A DNA stretch of 33,504 nucleotides, taken from NCBI GenBank assembly GCA_016193365.1, contig JACPSI010000097.1:1-33504 (forward strand). Direction: 5' to 3'. The position numbers were made by a program, and so were the translations under genes. The DNA is from Ignavibacteriales bacterium (GTDB taxonomy: Bacteria > Bacteroidota > Ignavibacteria > UBA10030). The notes beneath the pieces were generated by a model, which ran no database searches, was not told where the DNA came from, and worked only from the letters and a program-made list of their open reading frames with translations. Shown piece after piece: positions 9,346 through 16,170 of this stretch; positions within the stretch are counted from its first letter, which is position 1, and every line of letters begins with the position of its first letter.

Positions 9346-9777
9346 ATGACACAAGCACAAACGGCCGCTACCGGCTATGAGTTCACCGATGCCCAAAACA
9401 TGACGTTCGGTGTTCTCGCAAGCCGGATGAAATTTCTCGGCATCCTGAATATGGTGTTTGCCGTGTGCATCGGGCTCTTCGCCATTCTGGCGCTGTTTTC
9501 TTCTCCGCTGACGATCGTCGTTTCCGGCCCTCAAGTTGCAATGTTCATCGTGCTCGGGCTGTGGATGATGAACGCTTCCTCCTCGTTTCGCATGATCGTC
9601 GAAACGCACGGGCAGGACATTTCGCACTTGATGACCGCAATGGAGTCTCTCCGGAAACTTTATAACCTGCAGTTTTGGCTCACGATTGCCGTCCTGGTCG
9701 TTTTTGTCATAGGCTTCTTGTTTGCTCTAAGCATGGGTGTCTTTGCGGCGGCTGCAATGAACGGCGAAGCAACGTAA
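9346..9777 (+). CDS. Small membrane protein (DUF5362-like)
   Basis: A 143-aa protein with about three transmembrane segments: roughly residues 32-50 (LNMVFAVCIGLFAILALF), 57-76 (VVSGPQVAMFIVLGLWMM) and 107-133 (FWLTIAVLVVFVIGFLFAL). Between the second and third lies an amphipathic helix, GQDISHLMTAMESLRKLYNL, a pattern I associate with DUF5362 proteins. The start is well set by a near-perfect Shine-Dalgarno, AAGGAGG, 6 nt before the ATG. Function is unknown. It lies 23 bp after the deformylase and 17 bp before the pterin dehydratase, so the three genes are probably cotranscribed. Confidence 0.65.
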   Translation: MTQAQTAATGYEFTDAQNMTFGVLASRMKFLGILNMVFAVCIGLFAILALFSSPLTIVVSGPQVAMFIVLGLWMMNASSSFRMIVETHGQDISHLMTAMESLRKLYNLQFWLTIAVLVVFVIGFLFALSMGVFAAAAMNGEAT

Positions 9778-9794
9778 GACATTCATAAGAAAAG

Positions 9795-10073
9795 ATGCCA
9801 ACGCTCCTGAGTGAAAACGAAATCGTCTCCGGGTTGAAAGAACTGATGGGGTGGACGCGTTCAGGCGGCGAAATCAAAAAGACCGTTGAGTTGAAGGATT
9901 TTGTCCACGCCATGGGATTCGTCAACTCGGTGGCCTTGTTGGCGGAGAAAGCCAATCATCATCCGGATATCGATATCCGCTGGAATAAAGTGACGCTGGC
10001 GCTTTCAACTCATAGCGCCGGCGGGCTGACGGCCAACGATTTCAACCTCGCCAAAGCAATCGACGCGCTGTAA
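9795..10073 (+). CDS. 4a-hydroxytetrahydrobiopterin dehydratase (pterin carbinolamine dehydratase)
   Basis: A 92-aa protein of usual family length. It carries the dehydratase signature with all key residues: EKANHHPDIDIRWNKV gives the catalytic His55-His56-Pro57 and Trp63, LSTHSAGGLTANDF gives His73 and Asp82. The enzyme dehydrates 4a-hydroxy-tetrahydropterin formed by aromatic amino acid hydroxylases; many bacteria without such hydroxylases keep it for molybdopterin or other pterin recycling. No hydroxylase gene is in this window. It starts at ATG 9795, 17 bp after the membrane-protein gene, and is followed by a hairpin at 10083-10119. Confidence 0.93.
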   Translation: MPTLLSENEIVSGLKELMGWTRSGGEIKKTVELKDFVHAMGFVNSVALLAEKANHHPDIDIRWNKVTLALSTHSAGGLTANDFNLAKAIDAL

Positions 10074-10082
10074 ACTATGACT

Positions 10083-10119
10083 TTGTCAAGGTTCGCGTGT
10101 TTTTCCGCGACCTTGACAA
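10083..10119. terminator. Strong hairpin downstream of the dehydratase, terminator-like but without T-tract
   Basis: TTGTCAAGGTTCGCG (10083-10097) pairs with CGCGACCTTGACAA (10106-10119) with a single bulged base and an 8-nt loop rich in T. No run of T follows on the plus strand, so it may be a factor-assisted terminator or RNA-stability element, not a classic intrinsic terminator. Confidence 0.5.
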
Positions 10120-10147
10120 GGTTACATTGTAGAAACAACCTCTTCCG

Positions 10148-10687
10148 ATGAACCGCCTGATTCGCGTTTCTTCCGTCGACCACATTCCTCGGGAATTTCG
10201 TGACTCACCCATCGCCAGACTCCTGGAATACCACAATCTCAACCGTCCGTTTGATTCTTACACCAGTGCCGAGCTTCTGATCGGCATGTGTATGGACAGT
10301 CGCAAGAGTTTGCGCATTCCCGACAACTTTGCTTTTATTTTACGTGCGGGCGGAGGAAACCTCAGATACAGCGAATTCAAGGTGTCGTATGCAATCGGTA
10401 TTGGGGGCGCGAAAGCAATCGCGCTCATCGGACACACGAATTGCGGAATGGTAAACCTTGCATCCCGGAAGGACCAGTTTATCTCAGGATTGGTAACGCA
10501 TGGCGGCTGGAGCACAAGCGAGGCGGAAGAACATTTTCTTCACTTCAGTTCAATGTTTGAAATCGGCAATGAGATTGATTTTGTTCTGAGCGAAGCCCGG
10601 CGTCTTCGTGTGCGGTACCCCAAAATCCTCGTCGCTCCGCTGATCTATCGTGTTGAGGATAACCTGTTGTACTCCTTAGAGGAATAG
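10148..10687 (+). CDS. Beta-class carbonic anhydrase-like protein
   Basis: A 179-aa protein with the zinc site of beta-carbonic anhydrases: Cys48-x-Asp50-x-Arg52 (GMCMDSRKSL) and His96-x-x-Cys99 (LIGHTNCGM), plus the family stretch FAFILRAGGGNLRY. These enzymes interconvert CO2 and bicarbonate in the cytoplasm. The protein is shorter than typical members (about 200-220 aa) and the region after the HxxC motif diverges, so it belongs to a diverged subgroup and activity is likely but not certain. No clear Shine-Dalgarno precedes the ATG. It stands between a hairpin and the pyrE promoter and seems to be its own unit. Confidence 0.82.
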   Translation: MNRLIRVSSVDHIPREFRDSPIARLLEYHNLNRPFDSYTSAELLIGMCMDSRKSLRIPDNFAFILRAGGGNLRYSEFKVSYAIGIGGAKAIALIGHTNCGMVNLASRKDQFISGLVTHGGWSTSEAEEHFLHFSSMFEIGNEIDFVLSEARRLRVRYPKILVAPLIYRVEDNLLYSLEE

Positions 10688-10712
10688 GTTTTTTTTCGCA
10701 TCCGGAACTTCG

Positions 10713-10741
10713 TTGCGACTATGACGAGTTCTTTCTATCTT
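10713..10741 (+). promoter_or_regulatory. Candidate promoter for pyrE
   Basis: TTGCGA (10713-10718), 17 bp, TATCTT (10736-10741). If real, it overlaps the TTG at 10740 that would be the most upstream possible start of pyrE, which argues for the downstream TTG at 10779 instead. Confidence 0.4.
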
Positions 10742-10778
10742 GGATGAAAACCTGCCCGGCACCAACGACCACCGCACA

Positions 10779-11360
10779 TTGAAGCTCCCCAAAGAACAGG
10801 TCCTCGAAATTTTTCGCGAGACAAGAGCGCTGTTGGAAGGCCATTATCAGCTCACCTCCGGCCTTCACAGCCCTCAGTACTTTCAATGCGCACGCGTCCT
10901 CCAATTCCCCAAATACCTTCACTTATTTGCCGGCGAAATTGCAAAGCACTTCGAGCTGAGCGAGATTGAGGTCGTTATTTCTCCCGCCATTGGAGGCGTC
11001 GTCGTTGGAACGGAAGTCGGCAGGATGCTGCGGGCACGGACTGTCTTTGCCGAACGCAAGGACGGAAAGATGGAACTCCGCCGCGGTTTCGAAATACGTC
11101 CCGGAGAAAGGATCCTCGTCGTGGAGGACGTTGTGACCACGGGCGGGTCTGTGTTCGAAGTCGTAGACATCGCCAAGAATGCGAAAGGAGTGCTCGCTGG
11201 CGTCGGGTATATTGTGGACCGTAGCAAAGGGAAAATCAAATTTGATGCCAAACATTTCTCCGTCCTTCAGCTTGACGTTGTTGCCTACAAGCCTGAAGAA
11301 TGCCCGCTCTGTGCTCAAGGACTTGAGGTGATCAAACCTGGAAGCAGGGGAAATTACTAG
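10779..11360 (+). CDS. pyrE: Orotate phosphoribosyltransferase
   Basis: Transfers phosphoribose from PRPP to orotate, giving OMP in de novo pyrimidine synthesis. The protein contains the OPRT N-terminus (EQVLEIFRETRALLEGHYQL, then TSGLHSPQYFQCARVL), the catalytic-loop region ARTVFAERKDGKMELRRGF, and the PRPP-binding motif ILVVEDVVTTGGSV. The C-terminus ECPLCAQGLEVIKPGSR is usual for this bacterial subgroup. I chose TTG 10779 (193 aa, starting MKLPKEQ): it matches the family's usual N-terminal length and lies downstream of the candidate promoter. A longer form from TTG 10740 (206 aa) is possible; no ATG fits. It is followed 62 bp on by the NUDIX gene and further on by a pyrimidine-salvage gene. 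Confidence 0.95.
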   Translation: MKLPKEQVLEIFRETRALLEGHYQLTSGLHSPQYFQCARVLQFPKYLHLFAGEIAKHFELSEIEVVISPAIGGVVVGTEVGRMLRARTVFAERKDGKMELRRGFEIRPGERILVVEDVVTTGGSVFEVVDIAKNAKGVLAGVGYIVDRSKGKIKFDAKHFSVLQLDVVAYKPEECPLCAQGLEVIKPGSRGNY

Positions 11361-11422
11361 AAAGAGCTGTGGATTGGATTCACCGATTAATGGATTGTTC
11401 GATTGACCCGCTGCAAACCTGA

Positions 11423-11965
11423 ATGGCAGAACTCAAAATTCTAAAAAGCGAAAGACTGTACGTTGGCAAAGTTTTCAACCTCCTTGTTGACCATATTGAA
11501 TACCCCTCGGGGAATCGCGGCATACGGGAAGTTGCCGAGCATCCCGGCGGCGCCGTAGCCGTCCCCATCCTCCCGGACGGCGATCTTCTCCTCGTCCGCC
11601 AGTTTCGTTATCCGATGAAAAAGTACTTGTACGAACTCCCTGCGGGAAAACTCGGCCCCAACGAAGACCCCGCACTGTGTGCCCGGCGTGAGCTTGAGGA
11701 GGAAACGGGATACGCCGCATCTTCATGGGAAAAGCTCGCCTCGATCTATACAACTCCCGGTTTTTGTGATGAACTTCTGCACATTTTTCTTGCCACCGGC
11801 GTGAAGAAAACCGGTAAGGGGCAGCAACTCGAAGAGGGCGAGCTGAACCTTACCATTGAAACGACCCCCTTTCAGAAGGCGGTCACGATGATTGAACGCG
11901 GCGAGATCGTGGACAGCAAAAGCATCTGCGGAATTCTCCTTGCAGAACGAAAGCTCAAAGCATGA
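11423..11965 (+). CDS. NUDIX hydrolase, ADP-ribose pyrophosphatase-like
   Basis: A 180-aa hydrolase with a complete Nudix box at residues 75-97: Gly75, Glu81, then Arg89-Glu90-Leu-Glu-Glu93-Glu94-x-Gly96. The upstream stretch LLLVRQFRYPMKKYLYELPA and the region IYTTPGFCDELLHIFLATG are characteristic of ADP-ribose pyrophosphatases, which split ADP-ribose to AMP and ribose 5-phosphate. Substrate choice is inferred from these flanking motifs and not proven. Its stop overlaps the ATG of the zinc-ribbon gene (ATGA), so translation is coupled. It probably belongs to a nucleotide-metabolism operon with pyrE and the phosphorylase. Confidence 0.93.
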   Translation: MAELKILKSERLYVGKVFNLLVDHIEYPSGNRGIREVAEHPGGAVAVPILPDGDLLLVRQFRYPMKKYLYELPAGKLGPNEDPALCARRELEEETGYAASSWEKLASIYTTPGFCDELLHIFLATGVKKTGKGQQLEEGELNLTIETTPFQKAVTMIERGEIVDSKSICGILLAERKLKA

Positions 11966-12156
11966 CCCCGCAGGACAACGAGCTCGACGATTACCCAAAA
12001 GAAAGAATCTATCGCCTCGACCTGAAGCGCTGTGTCGTGCAGGAATGCGGCGGAGAGCTTGCAGAGCTAAGCTACTACGAGCGGAACAATTGGGTCACGG
12101 TTGAATACAAATGCAATAAATGCGGAAAAGAATTTACCGTAAAAATCGAGAGTTGA
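11962..12156 (+). CDS. Small zinc-ribbon-like protein
   Basis: A 64-aa acidic protein with two cysteine pairs, CVVQEC and CNKC, framing a beta-strand region (ELAELSYYERNNWVTVEYK). The layout is that of a zinc ribbon. The N-terminal half (DDYPKERIYRLDLKRC) has no recognisable motif. The function is unknown; such ribbons act in nucleic-acid or protein binding. The start overlaps the NUDIX stop by 4 nt and the stop lies 1 bp before the phosphorylase GTG. That position between two tightly packed genes supports real expression. Confidence 0.75.
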   Translation: MTPQDNELDDYPKERIYRLDLKRCVVQECGGELAELSYYERNNWVTVEYKCNKCGKEFTVKIES

Positions 12157-12157
12157 A

Positions 12158-13501
12158 GTGAACGTCGTCGAACTCATACGCAAAAAGCGCGATGGCGAGG
12201 CTCTGACCGAAGCTGAATTTCGTTTTCTTATCTCGGGCTACGTCGATGGGCATGTGCCCGAATATCAGATGTCGGCGTTCTTGATGGCATGCTTTTTCAG
12301 GGGCATGACCAAAGAAGAAATACTGACGTTCACGAAGCTCATGCTCTTCTCCGGCGAAGTTGTGGACCTCTCGGAAATTCCCGGCATCAAAGTCGATAAA
12401 CACTCCACCGGAGGCGTTGGAGATAAGGTTTCCCTCCTTCTTGCGCCCATCGTTGCGGCGTGCGGCGTCCCCGTTCCCATGATCTCCGGCCGCGGGCTTG
12501 GACACACGGGCGGCACCCTGGACAAACTTGAATCCATCCCGGGATTTCGAACAAACCTTTCCGTGGCAGAATACAAAAAGGTCATTAACGACATCGGCCT
12601 GGTCATGATTGGACAGACGAAAGAGATCGCGCCCGCAGACAAGAAAATGTACGCCCTTCGCGATGTCACAGCAACTGTGGAATGCATACCGCTTATCGCG
12701 GGAAGCATCATGAGCAAAAAACTCGCCGAAGGAATCGATGCACTTGTCCTCGACGTGAAAACAGGTCGCGGAGCTTTTATGCAGACCGAAGAGAAGGCAA
12801 TCGAGCTTGCACAAACGCTTGTTGAAATTGGCAATGGGTTCGGGAAACAAACAATCGGCTTTGTCACCGACATGAATCAGCCCTTGGGGAGTGCGATCGG
12901 CAATTGGCTTGAGGTTGTCGAATCCGTGGAATGTCTCAGAAGGAACCGTGGGAACAACGACGAGTCGAAAGACTTGATGGACGTGACGCTTCTTCTGTCC
13001 GGGGCAATGGTATTCCTCGGGAAAAAAGCGAAATCGATTCACGAAGGCATTGAGCGCTGCAGGGAAGTTGTTTCCAGTAAGAAGGCCTATCAGAAGTTTT
13101 TACAGCTCGTGCACATGCAGGGCGGCGACGCCTCTTCAATTGAAAATCTTGAAAAATACCCAATCCCGGTACTCTCGCTGGACGTGAAAACTTCTGAAAA
13201 AGGTTTTGTCGGAGCCATTGACTCCCTCGAACTCGGGCTCGCGGGCATCGCTCTTGGCGCCGGAAGGCAGAGGATCGACGATACGATTGATCCGAAAGCT
13301 GGCATCGTTCTCAGAAAGAAAGTAGGCGATCGGGTCGAGCCGGGAGAAATACTTGCGATATTGTATACAGATCGTGACCAGGAAGCTTCTGCGGCCCGGG
13401 ACCGAATCTCGAAAGCGTTCAAGATCGTCAGCAACAAACCGACACCACAGCCGCTTATCAAATACATTGTTGATCGGGAAGGCGTCAAGGCCTGGAGATA
13501 G
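12158..13501 (+). CDS. Pyrimidine-nucleoside/thymidine phosphorylase
   Basis: A 447-aa enzyme that phosphorolyses pyrimidine nucleosides to the free base and (deoxy)ribose 1-phosphate. It has the family signature SGRGLGHTGGTLDKLESI (about residues 108-125), the phosphate-binding KVDKHSTGGVGDKVS, and the C-terminal domain with LGAGRQRIDDTIDPKAGI. Length and domain order (glycosyltransferase helical domain, central alpha/beta, PYNP C-terminal domain) are complete. The N-terminus NVVELIRKKRDGEALTEAEF fits the GTG start at 12158, directly after the zinc-ribbon stop. Whether it prefers thymidine (DeoA) or is broad (Pdp) cannot be settled by eye. Together with pyrE this places de novo and salvage pyrimidine genes side by side. 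Confidence 0.95.
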   Translation: MNVVELIRKKRDGEALTEAEFRFLISGYVDGHVPEYQMSAFLMACFFRGMTKEEILTFTKLMLFSGEVVDLSEIPGIKVDKHSTGGVGDKVSLLLAPIVAACGVPVPMISGRGLGHTGGTLDKLESIPGFRTNLSVAEYKKVINDIGLVMIGQTKEIAPADKKMYALRDVTATVECIPLIAGSIMSKKLAEGIDALVLDVKTGRGAFMQTEEKAIELAQTLVEIGNGFGKQTIGFVTDMNQPLGSAIGNWLEVVESVECLRRNRGNNDESKDLMDVTLLLSGAMVFLGKKAKSIHEGIERCREVVSSKKAYQKFLQLVHMQGGDASSIENLEKYPIPVLSLDVKTSEKGFVGAIDSLELGLAGIALGAGRQRIDDTIDPKAGIVLRKKVGDRVEPGEILAILYTDRDQEASAARDRISKAFKIVSNKPTPQPLIKYIVDREGVKAWR

Positions 13502-13583
13502 AACGGAAACCTTGCCTTGCTGGTGAAAACTTCTTACTTTTTCCAACCGGGAAGGTTCTCATCGATAAATTCGTGGAGGTTCT

Positions 13584-13775
13584 ATGGAGATGATTGGCGG
13601 TGTTGTGAGCGAAAGACCTCTGTATTCGATCCAGCGCAATGTGGGCACGATATATGTATCCCTCCGCGATTTGCTGATGATCGACCTGGATGAGACGGAA
13701 CGGAATCTCGGGTATTTGCAGAGTTACATCTACATGGTGCCGCCGGGCGCCGCAACGAAATACGAGGAATCTTAA
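13584..13775 (+). CDS. Small conserved-looking protein, 63 aa, unknown function
   Basis: A 63-aa ORF with a clear ribosome binding site (GTGGAGG, 6 nt before the ATG). The sequence (start MEMIGGVVSERPLYSIQRN) has no signal peptide, cysteines or known motif; a central segment, IYVSLRDLLMIDLDETERNL, looks like strand then helix. The gene lies 18 bp upstream of the ferredoxin-like gene, in the same direction, so the two are probably an operon. I do not recognise the family. Reality as a gene is supported by the Shine-Dalgarno and the close spacing, not by homology. Confidence 0.6.
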   Translation: MEMIGGVVSERPLYSIQRNVGTIYVSLRDLLMIDLDETERNLGYLQSYIYMVPPGAATKYEES

Positions 13776-13793
13776 AACTCAGAAGGAATCTCA

Positions 13794-14246
13794 ATGCCCG
13801 CCATCCACTTCCTCAACGAACATACCTCGCTGGACGTTTTACCCGGCACCAACCTTCGCAAAGCCGCCCTCAAAAGCGGCATACATTTGTACAAACCCCT
13901 TCACCGTGTTTTCCACGTCAACCTCGTCCTTGGCCCGCTGAAATTCCCCTGCGGCGCCGATATTATCGAAGTGGTCGACGGAAAGGGAATCAACGCAAGA
14001 ACACCGGCCGAGGAAGATGTTATCGCCGGCAGGTGGCTATTGAAACGGAAGGTGAGCGCGAACCACCGACTTGCCTGTCAAGTCGTTGTTAACGGCGATG
14101 TCACCGTAAAAACAATGCCGAAACTCGAAGTTGACCCGAAAGCGACGAAAGCGAGGATAGGGTTTCTCACCGTGGTTGGTGGGTTTCTCCTGATGATGCT
14201 CGCTATCCTTGCACTTATCGGATTGGATTTGGTGAAGAAACTCTAA
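13794..14246 (+). CDS. Ferredoxin-fold protein with C-terminal membrane anchor and incomplete Fe-S ligand set
   Basis: A 150-aa protein whose first 105 residues follow the plant-type [2Fe-2S] ferredoxin layout: DVLPGTNLRKAALKSGIHLY (strand-helix), a cluster-loop region around FPCGADIIEVVDG, an ARTPAEEDVIAGRW helix, and HRLACQVVVNGDVTV near the end. In working ferredoxins the loop reads C-x4/5-C-x2-C with a fourth Cys in RLACQ. Here only Cys53 and Cys95 remain: the first loop Cys is absent and the last of CGxC is Asp56. Residues about 122-146 form one transmembrane helix. It may bind no cluster, bind one with a partner, or have a structural role. SD AGAAGGAAT precedes the ATG. Confidence 0.7.
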   Translation: MPAIHFLNEHTSLDVLPGTNLRKAALKSGIHLYKPLHRVFHVNLVLGPLKFPCGADIIEVVDGKGINARTPAEEDVIAGRWLLKRKVSANHRLACQVVVNGDVTVKTMPKLEVDPKATKARIGFLTVVGGFLLMMLAILALIGLDLVKKL

Positions 14247-14266
14247 TCATCAAAATCCATACATCC

Positions 14267-14310
14267 GCCCCGAACGACCAAAAAAAATCAGTACGTTCGG
14301 TCGGACGGGC
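14267..14310. terminator. Imperfect hairpin between convergent genes
   Basis: GCCCCGAACGACC (14267-14279) pairs imperfectly with GGTCGGACGGGC (14299-14310) around an A-rich loop. It lies between the ferredoxin-like gene and the convergent inositol monophosphatase gene, the place expected for a shared terminator, but there is no T-tract directly after the stem on either strand. Confidence 0.3.
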
Positions 14311-14348
14311 AACCCTCCATCAATCCAGCGCAAGTTCTTCCCCGCTCT

Positions 14349-15137
14349 CTACTTCATTCCCCGCTTCAACACTTCAAGCATTTGATCATGGAGAGCGCCG
14401 TTGCTTACAAGGAGCTCTTTCCTGTAAATCGTACTCGGAAATCCTCGTAAGTCGGTGAACTTTCCGCCCGCTTCTTCGAGGATCAACACGCCCGCCGCCA
14501 TGTCCCACGGGTTGAGCGCTGCTTCCCAGAACCCGTCGAACCGACCGCAGGCAACATAACAAAGGTCAAGCGCCGCAGAACCCAATCGGCGCACTGCTTG
14601 CGCTTCCATCAGGAAATTATTGAAATGCGGAAGAAGCTTGTCGGCATTTTCGCGAACATCATAGGGAAATCCTGTCACGAGCAAGCTCTCGACGAGTTTT
14701 GAAGTTGTTGAAACGCTGATTCGCTTGCCGTTCAGAAATGCCCCCTTTCCTTTCTCGGCGCTGAAGAGCTCATCCAGGGTTGGGTCATAAACCGCTCCCA
14801 CACGCAGTTCGCCTCGAAACTCAAGGCCAATCGAGACGCAATAGATCGGAAGCCCATGCGTGAAGTTCGTTGTCCCATCCAGCGGGTCGATTATCCACCT
14901 GTACTCCGACGCGCTCTGATTACCCCCGGACTCTTCGCCTAAAAAGTCGTGACTGCCGTACCTGTTTCTTATCCTTCGAATGATCAGCTCCTCTGCCTTT
15001 TTATCAATCTCGGTCACGAGATTTGTTTCCTGTCCCTGCTTGCGTTCAATGTGTTTCACTTTCCCGACGTTCATTCTCAGAAATTTTCCAGCTTCGATTG
15101 CGACATCAACGGCGAGCTTATACATGGAGTTTTCCAT
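14349..15137 (-). CDS. Inositol-1-monophosphatase family phosphatase (SuhB-like)
   Basis: A 262-aa Mg2+-dependent phosphatase of the inositol monophosphatase family. The metal site is complete: FLGEES (Glu68-Glu69), WIIDPLDGTTNF with Asp84 and Asp87, and NPWDMAAG near the C-terminus. Family members hydrolyse inositol phosphates and related sugar phosphates; SuhB in E. coli also affects ribosomal RNA transcription. Which role applies is not visible. The ATG at 15137 is used; Met5 is an alternative. A TATCTT hexamer lies 7 nt upstream without a good -35. The gene diverges from the SPFH gene and converges with the ferredoxin-like gene. Confidence 0.93.
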   Translation of the reverse strand: MENSMYKLAVDVAIEAGKFLRMNVGKVKHIERKQGQETNLVTEIDKKAEELIIRRIRNRYGSHDFLGEESGGNQSASEYRWIIDPLDGTTNFTHGLPIYCVSIGLEFRGELRVGAVYDPTLDELFSAEKGKGAFLNGKRISVSTTSKLVESLLVTGFPYDVRENADKLLPHFNNFLMEAQAVRRLGSAALDLCYVACGRFDGFWEAALNPWDMAAGVLILEEAGGKFTDLRGFPSTIYRKELLVSNGALHDQMLEVLKRGMK

Positions 15138-15169
15138 TGCATCGAAGATACGAAAGATTTCGAATTAGA

Positions 15170-15198
15170 TTGACAGCTACGCGGAAAATCTTTAAGTT
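15170..15198 (+). promoter_or_regulatory. Weak candidate promoter for the SPFH gene
   Basis: TTGACA (15170-15175), 17 bp, TAAGTT (15193-15198). The -35 box is perfect but the -10 box is poor. It is the best candidate in the divergent region upstream of 15248. Confidence 0.35.
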
Positions 15199-15247
15199 AA
15201 ATCGTTACCATATCAATCCTTTTTCAACCCATCCGAAGGAGGTCCTT

Positions 15248-16138
15248 ATGTTATTCGTCTTTAGTGTTATTGTTGCCGTCGTAGCGTTTCTGTTGTGGAG
15301 AACTGCGCAAAGTAAATTTCGGGAGGAACGCAATGCGTCGTATCGGGCAACGTCGAACATCAGCGGACTTGTTTCTTTGCTCTTTGCCGTTATCGCTTTT
15401 TCACAGACGTTTACAGTCGTTCCGGCGGGAAATGTCGGTGTCGTGGACTTCTTCGGCACGGTTTCAGAAAACACGCTCAAGGCCGGAATTAACATGGTGA
15501 ATCCGCTTGCGCGGGTGGTGAAGTTTTCCGTGAAAACCCAGGAGATCAAGGAAATCATGGAGGTGCCTTCCAAAGAAGGACTGACGGTATCGCTTGAAGT
15601 CAGCGCCCTTTTCCACTTGAACCCGGAAAAAGCTGCCGAGGTTTACAAATCTGTCGGTGAAAACTATGTGCAGATTTTGCTCGAACCCCAGTTCCGCTCT
15701 GTTTCGAGAGGCGTGACCGCGGGTTACGAAGCGAAAGCTTTGTACACATCGGAGCGTGAAATGCTGGCACAAATCATCTTGAAGGATCTGGAAAAGATCG
15801 TGGAAGCTCGCGGGATCACTATCGAAGCCACACCGTTACGTCGGGTTGGGCTGCCGCCGGGACTCACAGCATCAATCGAGGAAAAATTGCGCGCAGAGCA
15901 GGAAAGCCAACGAATGCAATTCGTGCTTACAAAAGAACGCCAGGAAGCGGATCGTAAACGGATTGAAGCACAGGGTATTTCCGATTTCCAGAACATTATT
16001 GCGCGAAGCCTGAGCCAGCAAGTTTTGACATGGAAGGGTGTTGAAGCGACCGAGAAACTTGCAAATTCTCAGAATACGAAAGTTATCGTAATTGGCGGCG
16101 GAAAGAACGGCCTTCCGCTGATACTGAACACGCAATAG
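15248..16138 (+). CDS. SPFH/prohibitin-family membrane protein
   Basis: A 296-aa protein anchored by an N-terminal hydrophobic helix (MLFVFSVIVAVVAFLLW) and a second one near residues 39-54 (GLVSLLFAVIAFSQTF). A complete SPFH (band 7) domain follows, starting VVPAGNVGVVDFFGTV and running to about residue 230, then a charged coiled-coil stretch (EEKLRAEQESQRMQFVLTKE). Prohibitin-like proteins oligomerise in the membrane and often control FtsH-type proteases or lipid microdomains. The ATG at 15248 is chosen, not an upstream in-frame start at 15023, because a perfect Shine-Dalgarno (GAAGGAGGTCC) sits just before it and the upstream part overlaps the divergent gene. No NfeD partner is adjacent. 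Confidence 0.92.
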   Translation: MLFVFSVIVAVVAFLLWRTAQSKFREERNASYRATSNISGLVSLLFAVIAFSQTFTVVPAGNVGVVDFFGTVSENTLKAGINMVNPLARVVKFSVKTQEIKEIMEVPSKEGLTVSLEVSALFHLNPEKAAEVYKSVGENYVQILLEPQFRSVSRGVTAGYEAKALYTSEREMLAQIILKDLEKIVEARGITIEATPLRRVGLPPGLTASIEEKLRAEQESQRMQFVLTKERQEADRKRIEAQGISDFQNIIARSLSQQVLTWKGVEATEKLANSQNTKVIVIGGGKNGLPLILNTQ

Positions 16139-16150
16139 GTCTACTTCGCG

Positions 16151-16170
16151 GGTCGGCGTTAACGCCGACC
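16151..16170. repeat. 20-bp perfect palindrome overlapping the symporter stop codon
   Basis: GGTCGGCGTTAACGCCGACC is a perfect 20-bp palindrome with TA flanks of the form found in short dispersed intergenic repeats. It lies between the stops of the convergent SPFH and symporter genes. On the minus strand it encodes the last symporter residues (VGRR) and the TAA stop. It may act as a bidirectional transcription stop or processing hairpin. Confidence 0.7.

Noticed and set aside
12134-13042. 302-codon minus-strand frame
   Set aside because: Shadow of the pyrimidine-nucleoside phosphorylase, which carries its full signature on the plus strand.
15023-15247. Longer N-terminus for the SPFH protein
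   Set aside because: The extension is antisense to the inositol monophosphatase gene; the perfect Shine-Dalgarno before 15248 sets the start.
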